Counted from the stretch's first letter, positions 7,477-15,142 are shown. The stretch is 16,569 nucleotides of DNA from Alphaproteobacteria bacterium (GCA_028869395.1 JAGWSE010000279.1:1-16569); one strand, 5' to 3'. Numbers and translations: made by a program. Notes: generated by a model from the letters alone, not told the origin.

Positions 7477-8685
7477 ATGCGTCGCGTCGTCGTGACCGGA
7501 CTGGGCGTCGTCTCCTCGATCGGCGTCAACGCCAACGAGGTGACCGCCGCTCTGCGCGAGGCGAAGTCGGGCGTCGTCGCCGCGCCGGAGTACGCCGAGC
7601 TCGGCTTCCGCTCGCAGGTGCACGCCCCGCCGGGCCTTGACTGGGAATCCATGGTCGACCGGCGGGCAGCCCGCTTCCTTGCGCAGGGCACAGCCTACGG
7701 CCACGTCGCCATGGAACAGGCGATCGCCGACGCGGGTCTCTCCGAGGCCGAGGTCTCCAACGAACGGACAGGCCTCATCGTCGGCTCGGGCGGGCCGTCC
7801 ACCCGCACCATCGTCGAGGCTGCCGAGATCGCCCGGACCAAGGGGCCGAAACGGGTCGGACCGTTCGCGGTGCCGAAGGCGATGAGCTCCGGCCCGTCGG
7901 CTACGCTCGCCACCTGGTTCAAGATCCGCGGCCTGAACTTCTCCATCTCGTCGGCCTGCGCCACCTCCACCCATTGCATCGGCGTGGGGTTCGAGCAGAT
8001 CGCCATGGGCAAGCAGGACATGGTCTTCGCCGGCGGCGTCGAGGAGCTCGACTGGACCCTGTCGGTGTTGTTCGACGCCATGGGCGCCATGTCCAGCGGC
8101 TTCAACGACCGGCCGGCGGTGGCCAGCCGGGCCTACGACCGTGACCGCGACGGGTTCGTGATCGCCGGCGGCGCCGGTGTCCTAGTGCTCGAGGAGTACG
8201 AGCACGCCAAGGCGCGCGGGGCGAAGATCTACGCCGAGATCGTGGGCTACGCGGCCAACTCCGATGGCTACGACATGGTCGCGCCGTCCGGCGAAGGCGC
8301 GATCCGCTGCATGCGGATGGCCATGCCGGCCGACGGGCGGAAGATCGACTACCTGAACACCCACGGCACCTCCACGCCGGTAGGCGACACCAAGGAGATG
8401 GAAGCGGTCCGCGCGGTCTTCGGGGCCCAGCCGCCGATGATCTCCTCGACCAAGTCCCTGACCGGCCACAGCCTGGGGGCGGCGGGCGCGCAGGAGGCGA
8501 TCTACTGTCTTCTGATGCTCAACAACGGCTTCCTGGCCGAGAGCGCTCACATCGAGAACCTGGACCCGGCCTTCGAGGACCTGCCGATCCTCAGGAAGCG
8601 CCTCGACCGGCAGGTCGAGACCGCCATGTCGAACTCCTTCGGCTTCGGCGGGACCAACGGCTGCCTGGTGATGAGCCGGGTGTAG
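7477..8685 (+). CDS. fabB: FabB, 3-oxoacyl-ACP synthase I
   Basis: A 402-residue thiolase-fold condensing enzyme that elongates acyl-ACP, including the cis-3-decenoyl-ACP made by FabA. The Cys-His-His site is intact: Cys161 in SSACATSTHCIG, His296 in NTHGTSTPVGD and His331 in STKSLTGHSLGAAGA, with Lys326. These correspond to Cys163/His298/His333/Lys328 of E. coli FabB. The tail SNSFGFGGTNGCLVM is diagnostic. ATG 7477 follows GGGAGGGG at about 10 bp. The earlier open frame overlapping fabA (from 7396) was discarded because it lacks the family start RRVVVTGLGVVSSIG. Its stop lies 3 bp from the stop of the convergent clc gene, leaving no room for an intergenic terminator. Confidence 0.98.
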   Translation: MRRVVVTGLGVVSSIGVNANEVTAALREAKSGVVAAPEYAELGFRSQVHAPPGLDWESMVDRRAARFLAQGTAYGHVAMEQAIADAGLSEAEVSNERTGLIVGSGGPSTRTIVEAAEIARTKGPKRVGPFAVPKAMSSGPSATLATWFKIRGLNFSISSACATSTHCIGVGFEQIAMGKQDMVFAGGVEELDWTLSVLFDAMGAMSSGFNDRPAVASRAYDRDRDGFVIAGGAGVLVLEEYEHAKARGAKIYAEIVGYAANSDGYDMVAPSGEGAIRCMRMAMPADGRKIDYLNTHGTSTPVGDTKEMEAVRAVFGAQPPMISSTKSLTGHSLGAAGAQEAIYCLLMLNNGFLAESAHIENLDPAFEDLPILRKRLDRQVETAMSNSFGFGGTNGCLVMSRV

Positions 8686-8688
8686 GGA

Positions 8689-10464
8689 TCAAGTCCTGGC
8701 TTCGCCGTAGAGATCGAGCTGCTGGCGCTCGAGCTCGGTGGCGTAGCGCCGAGTGACGTAGGCCTCGCCCACCAGCCCCAGCACACGGCCCTCCTCGTCG
8801 ACGACCACGAGGTCGTCGGCCTCGGCCACCTCGAAGGCCCGCATGACCGCGCCGATGTCCTGGTCCGGCTGCAGCGTGGCGTTGCGGTTGATGGCGATCG
8901 TGGAGATCTTGGCGTCGGGCGACAGGTCGTCGGCGAACGCGGCGGCGGTCAGCACCAGTCCCGCATAGCGGCCGGTGTCATCGAGCAGCACCACCCGCGT
9001 CGTCGAACCCAGCGGGAAGCGGCGCCGGAACTCCGCGACGGTGTCGTTGGCCGAGAAGGTTCGCAGGTCCTGCCGCATCATCCGTCCGGCGGTCAGGGTG
9101 CGGATCCAGCCGATGTCGCGCACGCTGCGGATCGTCTCGCCGCGCAGGTGCAGGCGCCATGTGGAGAACGAGTAGCCGAACCGCTCGCGGACCACCGTGG
9201 AGGCGATGAGCGCCGCCGCCAGGGCGGCGGCTGCGACGCCGAAGTCGCGCGTGGCCTCCAGCACCAGGAAGCTCATCGTCAGCGGCCCGCCCACGATGGA
9301 GACGGCCAGCGCGCCCATGCCCACCAGCGCGGCGTTCTCGGAGGAGAGCTGCAGGTGCAGCGGCGAGATCATCAGCAGCTTGGCGTAGATCTGTCCCAGC
9401 AGGGTGCCGAGGAACAGAGAGGCGAAGAACAGGCCGCCGCGGAACCCGAACCCCAGTGCGGTCGCCGAGGCGGCGATCTTCAGGAAGAAGATGGTGACCA
9501 GGAAGGTGAGCGTCGCCCCGCCGAGCGCCAGGTCGAGGTGCAGCGCCCCGTGGCCTGAGGACATGATCTGCGGCGAGTAGAGCGCGTAGCAGCCGAGCAG
9601 CGCGCCCCCGATCATCGGACGGATGATCGCCGGGCCCGGCAGCATGCGCGCGCCCTGCTCCACGAGCGCGCAGAGCCGCATGATGGCAACGCCCACCAGC
9701 GCGCAGACGATGCCGAGGCCGGCGTAGAGCATGTAGGCCGCCGCGTCCGGCGCGCGCTCGGCCTGGATCTGGATCGAATAGGGGATGCCGCCCAGCGCCT
9801 GAGCCGAGAGGATGCTCGCCAGGCACGCCGCCGCGACCGGCGCGATCGCCGAAGGCGTGTAGGAGCCGATGACGATCTCGAACGCGTAGAAGGCGCCGGT
9901 CAACGGCGCGCCGAACGCCGCTCCGATGCCGGCGCCTGCGCCTGCGCCCAGCAGGATGCGCATGTCGTGGCGACGCAGCTTCAGCCGTCGGCCGAGGAAC
10001 GAGGCCGCCGCCCCGCCGGCCTGGGCGTAGGCGGCTTCCAGGCCCACCGAGCCGCCGACGCCGTTGGAGATCAGTGTCTGGGCGCAGACGATGGCGCTGT
10101 CGGACAGGGGCAGCGCGCCGCCGTGCAGGGTGTTGGCCTCGACGACGTCGATCAGGGGCGAGGTGCGGCGCTTCAGGATCATCCAGGAGAGCACGCCGAG
10201 CGCCAGGCCGCCCAGGGGCAGCGCCACAGCCTCGATCGGCGTGATACGCGCGGTGGCGCTCAGGTGCTCCTCGAAGTCGATGCGGTAGAGCAGCATCTGC
10301 AGCCCGTGCGCGAGGCGGACCTGAAGCACCGCCAGAGCGCCGGCAGCCGCGCCCACGCCCACCGAAAGCACGATGAGCCACAGTTCGCTGGTGCGCAGCC
10401 GGCGGCGCACGTCGGCCAGGAGCCGCGCGGGGCGGGGGCGTGCAAAATCCAGGAGCTCGGCCAT
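8689..10464 (-). CDS. CLC-family chloride channel/transporter with C-terminal CBS domain pair
   Basis: A 591-residue integral membrane protein of the CLC family. About ten hydrophobic segments span roughly residues 25-430, followed by two CBS domains (about 456-584) that usually bind adenine nucleotides. The gating-glutamate motif is GLEAA (141-145) rather than the classic G(K/R)EGP, and the third filter motif is GGLFFAS (343-349). The segment APLTGAFYAFEIVIG has Ile where E. coli CLC has the internal proton-relay glutamate E203. A tyrosine in GYSFST (about 431) fits the filter tyrosine. ATG 10464 is preceded by AGGA at 4-bp spacing. ATG 10530 or 10521, or GTG 10587, would extend the N-terminus by 19-41 residues. 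It lies opposite to and between fabB and fabI. Confidence 0.88.
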   Translation of the reverse strand: MAELLDFARPRPARLLADVRRRLRTSELWLIVLSVGVGAAAGALAVLQVRLAHGLQMLLYRIDFEEHLSATARITPIEAVALPLGGLALGVLSWMILKRRTSPLIDVVEANTLHGGALPLSDSAIVCAQTLISNGVGGSVGLEAAYAQAGGAAASFLGRRLKLRRHDMRILLGAGAGAGIGAAFGAPLTGAFYAFEIVIGSYTPSAIAPVAAACLASILSAQALGGIPYSIQIQAERAPDAAAYMLYAGLGIVCALVGVAIMRLCALVEQGARMLPGPAIIRPMIGGALLGCYALYSPQIMSSGHGALHLDLALGGATLTFLVTIFFLKIAASATALGFGFRGGLFFASLFLGTLLGQIYAKLLMISPLHLQLSSENAALVGMGALAVSIVGGPLTMSFLVLEATRDFGVAAAALAAALIASTVVRERFGYSFSTWRLHLRGETIRSVRDIGWIRTLTAGRMMRQDLRTFSANDTVAEFRRRFPLGSTTRVVLLDDTGRYAGLVLTAAAFADDLSPDAKISTIAINRNATLQPDQDIGAVMRAFEVAEADDLVVVDEEGRVLGLVGEAYVTRRYATELERQQLDLYGEART

Positions 10465-10612
10465 GGAATCCTGTGCGTCGTCCGGGAAGCGACTCAGCAA
10501 GCCGCGAACGACCCCGCCCATATCGCCCATGCGGCGACAGAAATGAAGGCGCCGGCGAGGCTTGCTTAAGGCGCGGGGCCCGTCCACAAACCCGCGGACC
10601 GGGAGCGCGACA

Positions 10613-10618
10613 GAGGAG
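10613..10618 (+). promoter_or_regulatory. Ribosome binding site that fixes the fabI GTG start
   Basis: GAGGAG lies 7 bp before GTG 10626. The next candidate, ATG 10644, is 25 bp away from it, which makes the GTG the better start. Confidence 0.7.
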
Positions 10619-10625
10619 ACCCCAG

Positions 10626-11444
10626 GTGGCCGAAGACTATCGCATGCCCAAGGGCGAGCTGATGAAAGGCAAGAAGGGCGTCGTCACCGGCGTCGCCAAC
10701 CACCAGTCGATCGCCTGGGGCATCGCCGCCCAGCTCGCGGCCCAGGGCGCGGAGATGGCCTTCCTGCACCTGCCGGGCATGGAGCGTCGCGTCCAGCCGT
10801 TGGCCGACGAGGCGGGCGTGAAGACGCTGGCGGCGGTCGACGTCACCGACGACGCATCGATGGATGCGGCCTTCCAGGCCGTCGAGAAGGCGTTCGGGAC
10901 CATCGACTTCTTCGTCCACTCCATCGCCTTCGCCAACAAGGACGAGCTCAAGGGCTCGTTCGTCGAGAACACCACGCGCGAGGGATTCCTGCGCGCGCTG
11001 GATATCTCTGCCTTCAGCTTCGTCGATTGCGCCCGACGCGCCGCGGCGCTGATGCCGAACGGCGGCTCGATCGTGACCATGACCTACATGGGCTCGGAGC
11101 GGGCGATCCCCAACTACAACACCATGGGCGTCGCCAAGGCGGCGCTCGAGGCGGCCGTGCGCTATGCCGCCCGCGACCTCGGGCCGAAGGGCATCCGCGT
11201 CAACGCGCTTTCCCCTGGCGCCATGCGCACCCTTTCGCTCGCCGGCATTTCCGGCGGCCGCTCGATGCTGGCCAAGGGCCGCTCGCTCTCGGCCATGAAG
11301 GAGGACACCTCGATGGAGGGCGTGGCGGGCGCGGCCCTTTGGCTGCTCTCGGACCTCGGCCAGTCGACAACCGGCGAGATCGTTCACATCGACGCCGGCT
11401 TCCACATCATGGGCTTCTCGGACGACGAAGGTGGCGAAGGCTAG
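10626..11444 (+). CDS. fabI: FabI, enoyl-ACP reductase (NADH)
   Basis: A 272-residue short-chain-dehydrogenase-fold enzyme that performs the last reduction of each fatty acid elongation cycle. KGKKGVVTGVANHQSIAWGIA (about 14-34) is the FabI nucleotide-binding signature. MTYMGSERAIPNYNTMGVAK carries Tyr154, Tyr164 and Lys171, the Tyr-X6-Lys pair being catalytic; GEIVHIDAGFHIMGF is the usual tail. After strand two the sequence is FLHLPGMERRV rather than the common FTYQ-type loop, and the inhibitor-site region reads HSIAFANKDELKG, more like Staphylococcus FabI than the E. coli enzyme. The GTG start is supported by GAGGAG 7 bp upstream. Its 3' end overlaps the next gene by 14 bp. Confidence 0.95.
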   Translation: MAEDYRMPKGELMKGKKGVVTGVANHQSIAWGIAAQLAAQGAEMAFLHLPGMERRVQPLADEAGVKTLAAVDVTDDASMDAAFQAVEKAFGTIDFFVHSIAFANKDELKGSFVENTTREGFLRALDISAFSFVDCARRAAALMPNGGSIVTMTYMGSERAIPNYNTMGVAKAALEAAVRYAARDLGPKGIRVNALSPGAMRTLSLAGISGGRSMLAKGRSLSAMKEDTSMEGVAGAALWLLSDLGQSTTGEIVHIDAGFHIMGFSDDEGGEG

Positions 11445-12711
11445 GGCCCGCAAGGCGGGGTCGGGCGAGGTCCCGACCGACGTCGTCATCGCCGGCGCCG
11501 GCATCGCCGGCGCCACCCTCGCCCTGGCGCTCGCCCGGGCGGGGCTGAAGCCGGTCCTGATCGACCCGATCGTCTTCGAGGCACAGGTCGCGCCGGCGTT
11601 CGACGGCCGCGCCTCGGCCATCGCCTACGCCGCCTTCCGGCAATGGCGGGCGCTGGGCGTCGCCCCCGCCCTCGAGCCGCACGTCCAGCGGATCGAGCAG
11701 ATCCTGGTCACCGACGCGCGCACGCCCGGCGCGGCCACCGGCGCGCCGCCGCCCTTCTTCCTGCGCTTCGACGCCGCCGAAATCGCCGACCGTTCCGATG
11801 GCGAGCCCCTCGGCTACATGCTTGAGAACCGTCACATTCGCGCCGCGCTCGCCCAGGCGGTGCAGCAGGCCGGAATCGAGGTGGTGGCGCCGGCGCGCGT
11901 CGCCTCCGCCGCCTTCGAGGCGCGCGAGGCCGTCGTGACCCTGGCGGACGGCCGTGTGCTCACCGCGCCGCTGGTCGTGGGCGCCGAAGGCCGCGGCTCG
12001 GTGATCCGCGAGGCGGCCGGCATCGGCGCGGTCGGGTGGGATTACCGGCAGACGGGCGTCGTCGCGACCGTGAAGCTGGAGCGGCCGCACCAGGGCGTCG
12101 CCCACGAGTACTTCCTGCCGTCGGGGCCGTTCGCCATCCTGCCGCTGACCGGCGATCGCGCGAGCCTGGTCTGGACCGAGAGCCCCTCGCGCGCCGCGGC
12201 CTTGAAGAGCGCCCGGCCCGAGGTCTTCCACGCCCACCTGCAGCGCCGGTTCGGCGAGTTCCTGGGCCGGCCCGTGCGCGAGGGCCCGGTGTTCACCTAT
12301 CCGCTCAGCCTGCAGCTCGCCGAGCGGCTGGTCGGTCCCCGCGTGGCGCTCCTGGGCGACGCGGCCCACGGAGTGCATCCGATCGCGGGGCAGGGGCTCA
12401 ACCTGGGCCTGAAGGGCTCCGCGGCGCTGGCGCAGACCGTGGTCGAGGCCTGTAGGCTGGGCGAGGACATCGGCTCCGAGGCCGTGCTCGAACGCTATGC
12501 GGCCTGGCGCCGCTTCGACACCGCGACGCTCTCGGCGGGAATGGACCTCTTCGTGCGGCTGTTCTCGAACGACCGGCCGCTGGTGCGCCTGGTCCGCGGC
12601 GTGGGCATGGCGGCGGTCAACCGCATCGGACCGGCGCGGACCTTCTTCATGCGCGAAGCCGGCGGCGCGGTGGGCGACCTTCCGAAACTGCTCCGCGGCG
12701 AGGCGCTCTGA
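11431..12711 (+). CDS. UbiH/UbiF/COQ6-family FAD-dependent ubiquinone-biosynthesis hydroxylase
   Basis: A 426-residue group A flavin monooxygenase that would hydroxylate the ubiquinone ring. FAD-binding GAGIAG is at 22-27, the DG-type motif at 184-193 reads GAEGRGSVIR (Glu where Asp is usual), and the ribityl-binding GD motif LLGDAAHGVHPIAGQGLNLGLKG (307-329) is a UbiH/COQ6 hallmark. GTG 11431 lies inside fabI. No other ATG, GTG or TTG occurs in this frame between it and the first Rossmann strand, so the 14-bp overlap is required and suggests translational coupling. Which ring carbon it hydroxylates (UbiH, UbiF, UbiL or UbiM type) cannot be decided from sequence, so no symbol is given. Confidence 0.9.
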   Translation: MAKARARKAGSGEVPTDVVIAGAGIAGATLALALARAGLKPVLIDPIVFEAQVAPAFDGRASAIAYAAFRQWRALGVAPALEPHVQRIEQILVTDARTPGAATGAPPPFFLRFDAAEIADRSDGEPLGYMLENRHIRAALAQAVQQAGIEVVAPARVASAAFEAREAVVTLADGRVLTAPLVVGAEGRGSVIREAAGIGAVGWDYRQTGVVATVKLERPHQGVAHEYFLPSGPFAILPLTGDRASLVWTESPSRAAALKSARPEVFHAHLQRRFGEFLGRPVREGPVFTYPLSLQLAERLVGPRVALLGDAAHGVHPIAGQGLNLGLKGSAALAQTVVEACRLGEDIGSEAVLERYAAWRRFDTATLSAGMDLFVRLFSNDRPLVRLVRGVGMAAVNRIGPARTFFMREAGGAVGDLPKLLRGEAL

Positions 12712-12735
12712 TCTCCGGTCGGGAAAGGGCGGCGC

Positions 12736-12954
12736 CTACTCCCCCTCGGCCAGCTCCCGCGCTTCCTCCGGCAGCATGATCGGCACGCCGTCGCGGATCG
12801 GATAGGCCAGGCGCGCCGCGCGGCTGATCAACTCGCCCTTCGCCCGATCGTAGTCCAGCCGGCCGTGGGTCACCGGGCAGACCAGGATCTCCAGGAGCCG
12901 CGGATCCACCTCGGCGGCGGGTTCGGGGGCTGCGACGTCAGTGCTCTCGCTCAT
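12736..12954 (-). CDS. Trm112-like small protein (UPF0434/YcaR family)
   Basis: A 72-residue protein with an alanine/glutamate-rich N-terminal tail, then DPRLLEILVCPVTHGRLDYD (17-36) and the family hallmark AYPIRDGVPIMLPEEAREL (50-68). In eukaryotes and archaea Trm112 is a zinc-binding activator of methyltransferases; the bacterial single-domain members have no settled role. Only one cysteine (C26) is present, so the zinc-binding CxxC of other members is not conserved. It is the last gene of a minus-strand run, 11 bp after the LON-domain gene, and converges on the ubiquinone hydroxylase. Confidence 0.88.
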   Translation of the reverse strand: MSESTDVAAPEPAAEVDPRLLEILVCPVTHGRLDYDRAKGELISRAARLAYPIRDGVPIMLPEEARELAEGE

Positions 12955-12965
12955 GCGGGCAGGCT

Positions 12966-13628
12966 CTACTGCATCGGGGGGGCGTCGTCATCGCCGTCCT
13001 CGAGGCAGTCGATCTCGAGCAGGGTGGTCAGCGCCTCGAAGCGGTCCGCCAGGCGCGGCGCTTCCAGCAGCGCCTGCTTCTCCGCCGGCTCGAACGGCAG
13101 GCCCATGGCGAGGCTGTTGACAAGCGGCTCCAGGGGCGCGGTCGTCGCCGTCTCCCAGTCGATGTCCAGGTCGCGATGGTTCAGGTAACGTTTCAGCGCG
13201 TGGGCGAAGCGGTCGCGCACGGCGCTCGGCGCCTCGGTCTTCTCGTCGGTCTCGGCGAGGTCGTCCTCGAAGCGGTCGTAATTCGCACGCACCTGGCGAT
13301 AGGGGGTGCGGATGGCGATTTCCTCGCCCGCGTCGAAGCGGCAGACGCCGGTGAGCGTGATCAGATAGCGCCCGTCGGCGGTCTCCGCGTAGCTGGTGAT
13401 GCGCCCCAGGCAACCCACGCCGGCGAGGCTCGGCCGCTCGCGGTCGCCGCCCTTGGTCTGGATCATGCCGATGACCCGGTCGCCGGCCATCACGTCGTCG
13501 ACCATGTTCAGATAGCGCGGCTCGAAGATCTGCAAAGGCAGCTCGCCGCCCGGCAGCAGCAGGGCGCCGTCGAGCGGGAACACCGGGATCATCTGCGGCA
13601 GGTCCGCCGCCCGTCGATAGCCCGGCAT
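12966..13628 (-). CDS. Stand-alone LON substrate-binding (N) domain protein
   Basis: A 220-residue cytosolic protein made almost entirely of the Lon N-terminal PUA-like domain. The signature PVFPLDGALLLPGGELPLQIFEPRYLNMVDDVM spans about 15-47, and GRITSYAETADGRYLITLTGVCRF continues the beta barrel to about 98. A helical part follows to about 205 and then an acidic tail. No AAA+ or protease domain is attached, so it is not the Lon protease itself; stand-alone members are widespread and poorly understood. ATG 13628 is preceded by AGGGG at 6 bp. The frame remains open upstream across cnoX, but that extension is antisense-like composition and rejected. It sits 11 bp after cnoX and 11 bp before the Trm112-like gene. 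Confidence 0.9.
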   Translation of the reverse strand: MPGYRRAADLPQMIPVFPLDGALLLPGGELPLQIFEPRYLNMVDDVMAGDRVIGMIQTKGGDRERPSLAGVGCLGRITSYAETADGRYLITLTGVCRFDAGEEIAIRTPYRQVRANYDRFEDDLAETDEKTEAPSAVRDRFAHALKRYLNHRDLDIDWETATTAPLEPLVNSLAMGLPFEPAEKQALLEAPRLADRFEALTTLLEIDCLEDGDDDAPPMQ

Positions 13629-13639
13629 GCGAACCCCTA

Positions 13640-14551
13640 TCAGCTGAACAGGATGGCCGAGAGCCGCCGCCGGCCGGCCTTGGCGACCTCCGACATCGGC
13701 CCGGCCGCCTCGAAGATCTTCAGCAGCTGCTTGCGCGCGGCCTGGTCGTTCCATTCGCGGTCGCGCTCGATGATGTGGAGCAGGTGCTCGGCCGCTTGGT
13801 CCAGCTGGCCCGCGCCGGCCAGGGCGCCGGCCAGCTCGAAGCGGGCCTCGTGGTCCTCCGGGTTCTGGACCAGCCGGTGTTCCAGCCCCGCCACCTCGCC
13901 CGACGGCGCGGCCTCCGCCAGCGCCAGCGCCGCGCGGACGCTGTCGAGGTCGGGGTCCTTGGCGTCGGGCGGCGCCATCGCGAGGATTTCGCGCGCCCGC
14001 TCCGGGTCGCCGTTCTGCATGTACAGGCGGGCCAGGCCGCCCAGCGCGCGGGCGTTCTCGGGCTCGACCTGTAGCACCTGGGCGTAGGCCTGGGCCGCGC
14101 CGCCCAGGTCGTTCGTCTCCAGCGACTCTCGGGCCATGTCGAGCAGCTGGTCCACCTCGGAGCCGGCGGCGCCCGGCTTGGCGAGGCGGTCGACGAAGGC
14201 CTTCACCTGGCTCTCCGGCAGCGCGCCCATGAAGCCGTCGACCGGGCGGCCGCCCTCGAAGGCGAACACCGCCGGGATCGACTGCACGCGCAGCTGGCCC
14301 GCGTAGGCGGGGTTCTTGTCGATGTCGATCTTCACCAGCTTCACCGCGCCCTTGGCGGCGGCGACGGCGCGCTCCAGGGCCGGGCCCAGCTGGCGGCACG
14401 GGCCGCACCAGGTGGCCCAGAAGTCGACGATCACCGGCTGCGTCTTCGAAGCCTCGATGACATCGGCCATGAAGCTGGCGTCGGTCCCGTCCTTGATCAG
14501 GTCGCCCGCCGCGGCCGGGGAATTTCCGGTGGTCTCGCCGATCAGGCTCAT
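13640..14551 (-). CDS. cnoX: CnoX (YbbN) chaperedoxin: thioredoxin domain plus TPR repeats
   Basis: A 303-residue cytosolic protein. The N-terminal thioredoxin fold (about 22-125) carries the redox motif WCGPC (48-52) and the cis-proline SIPAV (Pro93). The remainder (about 133-295) is alpha-helical with tetratricopeptide-like repeats such as ALGGLARLYMQNGDPERAREIL. This architecture is CnoX/YbbN, which holds unfolding or oxidised proteins and hands them to chaperones. The intact WCGPC means it should be a redox-active thioredoxin, as reported for Caulobacter CnoX and unlike the E. coli protein. ATG 14551 has GAGGAG (14565-14560) 8 bp upstream. It heads a compact run with the LON-domain and Trm112-like genes. 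Confidence 0.93.
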   Translation of the reverse strand: MSLIGETTGNSPAAAGDLIKDGTDASFMADVIEASKTQPVIVDFWATWCGPCRQLGPALERAVAAAKGAVKLVKIDIDKNPAYAGQLRVQSIPAVFAFEGGRPVDGFMGALPESQVKAFVDRLAKPGAAGSEVDQLLDMARESLETNDLGGAAQAYAQVLQVEPENARALGGLARLYMQNGDPERAREILAMAPPDAKDPDLDSVRAALALAEAAPSGEVAGLEHRLVQNPEDHEARFELAGALAGAGQLDQAAEHLLHIIERDREWNDQAARKQLLKIFEAAGPMSEVAKAGRRRLSAILFS

Positions 14552-14611
14552 GCCCTCATCTCCTCGAACTCAAACGCGTGCGCCCAAAGATGGTCGCACC
14601 TCGGCCCCGCT

Positions 14612-15142
14612 TCAACGGACGACGGGCGGATCGACCACCCGCATCGCCTCGAAATCCACCACCAGGGGCTCGAGGCCCAGGGCCGCGAGGAATTTTCTGA
14701 ACCCCTTTTGCGACACCGTCGTGGTGGCCGTGTTGGTCAGTGGATGGAAATTGAGGAGTTCCGCCTGCGCGAGCGTGCGATCCAGCACGAAACGCACGCG
14801 CCGCGCCTTGTCATTGATCAATGCGAACGCGGTGACCGAGCCCGGCGTCACGCCCAGGGTCTCGGCCATCAGCTCCGGATTGCCGAACGACAGGCGCGCG
14901 GAGCCGATCACCGGGTGCAGGCGCTTGAGATCGATGGCGGCGTGGCCTTCGGCCGAGATCAGCCACAGCTGGCCCTTGGCGTCCTTCAGGAACAGGTTCT
15001 TCGTGTGGGCCCCCGGGATGGCCTGCTTGATCGCCTCGCCCTCCTCGACGCGGAACACCGCGGGATGGTCGTAGGTCTCCGGCTCGACGCCGATGGACTG
15101 GAGATAGGCGAGCAGCTCGCCGCGCGACATGGGCCTGGACAT
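14612..15142 (-). CDS. YbaK/ProX-family aminoacyl-tRNA editing (deacylase) domain protein
   Basis: A 176-residue stand-alone editing-domain protein of the YbaK/ProX family, which hydrolyses mischarged tRNAs such as Ala-tRNA-Pro. Seen are YDHPAVFRVEEG (24-35), the conserved lysine in GAHTKNLFLKD (Lys48), the GVTPGSVTAFALIND loop (97-111) and NFHPLTNTATTTVS (131-144), all typical of ProX-like proteins. ATG 15142 follows a GGGG site at 5 bp; ATG 15130 and ATG 15157 are close alternatives, differing only in a repeated MSRGE/MSRP start. The frame is open up to about 15259, but that part overlaps the divergent DUF6065 gene. cnoX follows after 60 bp on the same strand. Substrate specificity is inferred. 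Confidence 0.88.
   Translation of the reverse strand: MSRPMSRGELLAYLQSIGVEPETYDHPAVFRVEEGEAIKQAIPGAHTKNLFLKDAKGQLWLISAEGHAAIDLKRLHPVIGSARLSFGNPELMAETLGVTPGSVTAFALINDKARRVRFVLDRTLAQAELLNFHPLTNTATTTVSQKGFRKFLAALGLEPLVVDFEAMRVVDPPVVR

Noticed and set aside
6237..7691. Upstream extension of the hydroxyacid reductase frame on the minus strand
   Set aside because: The extension is antisense to the SH3 gene, fabA and the start of fabB, all clearly real. The true protein begins at ATG 6236 with the family N-terminus.
10440..10625. N-terminal extension of the fabI frame
   Set aside because: This part is arginine/proline-rich, overlaps the clc 5' end on the other strand, and lies upstream of the GAGGAG site that fits GTG 10626.
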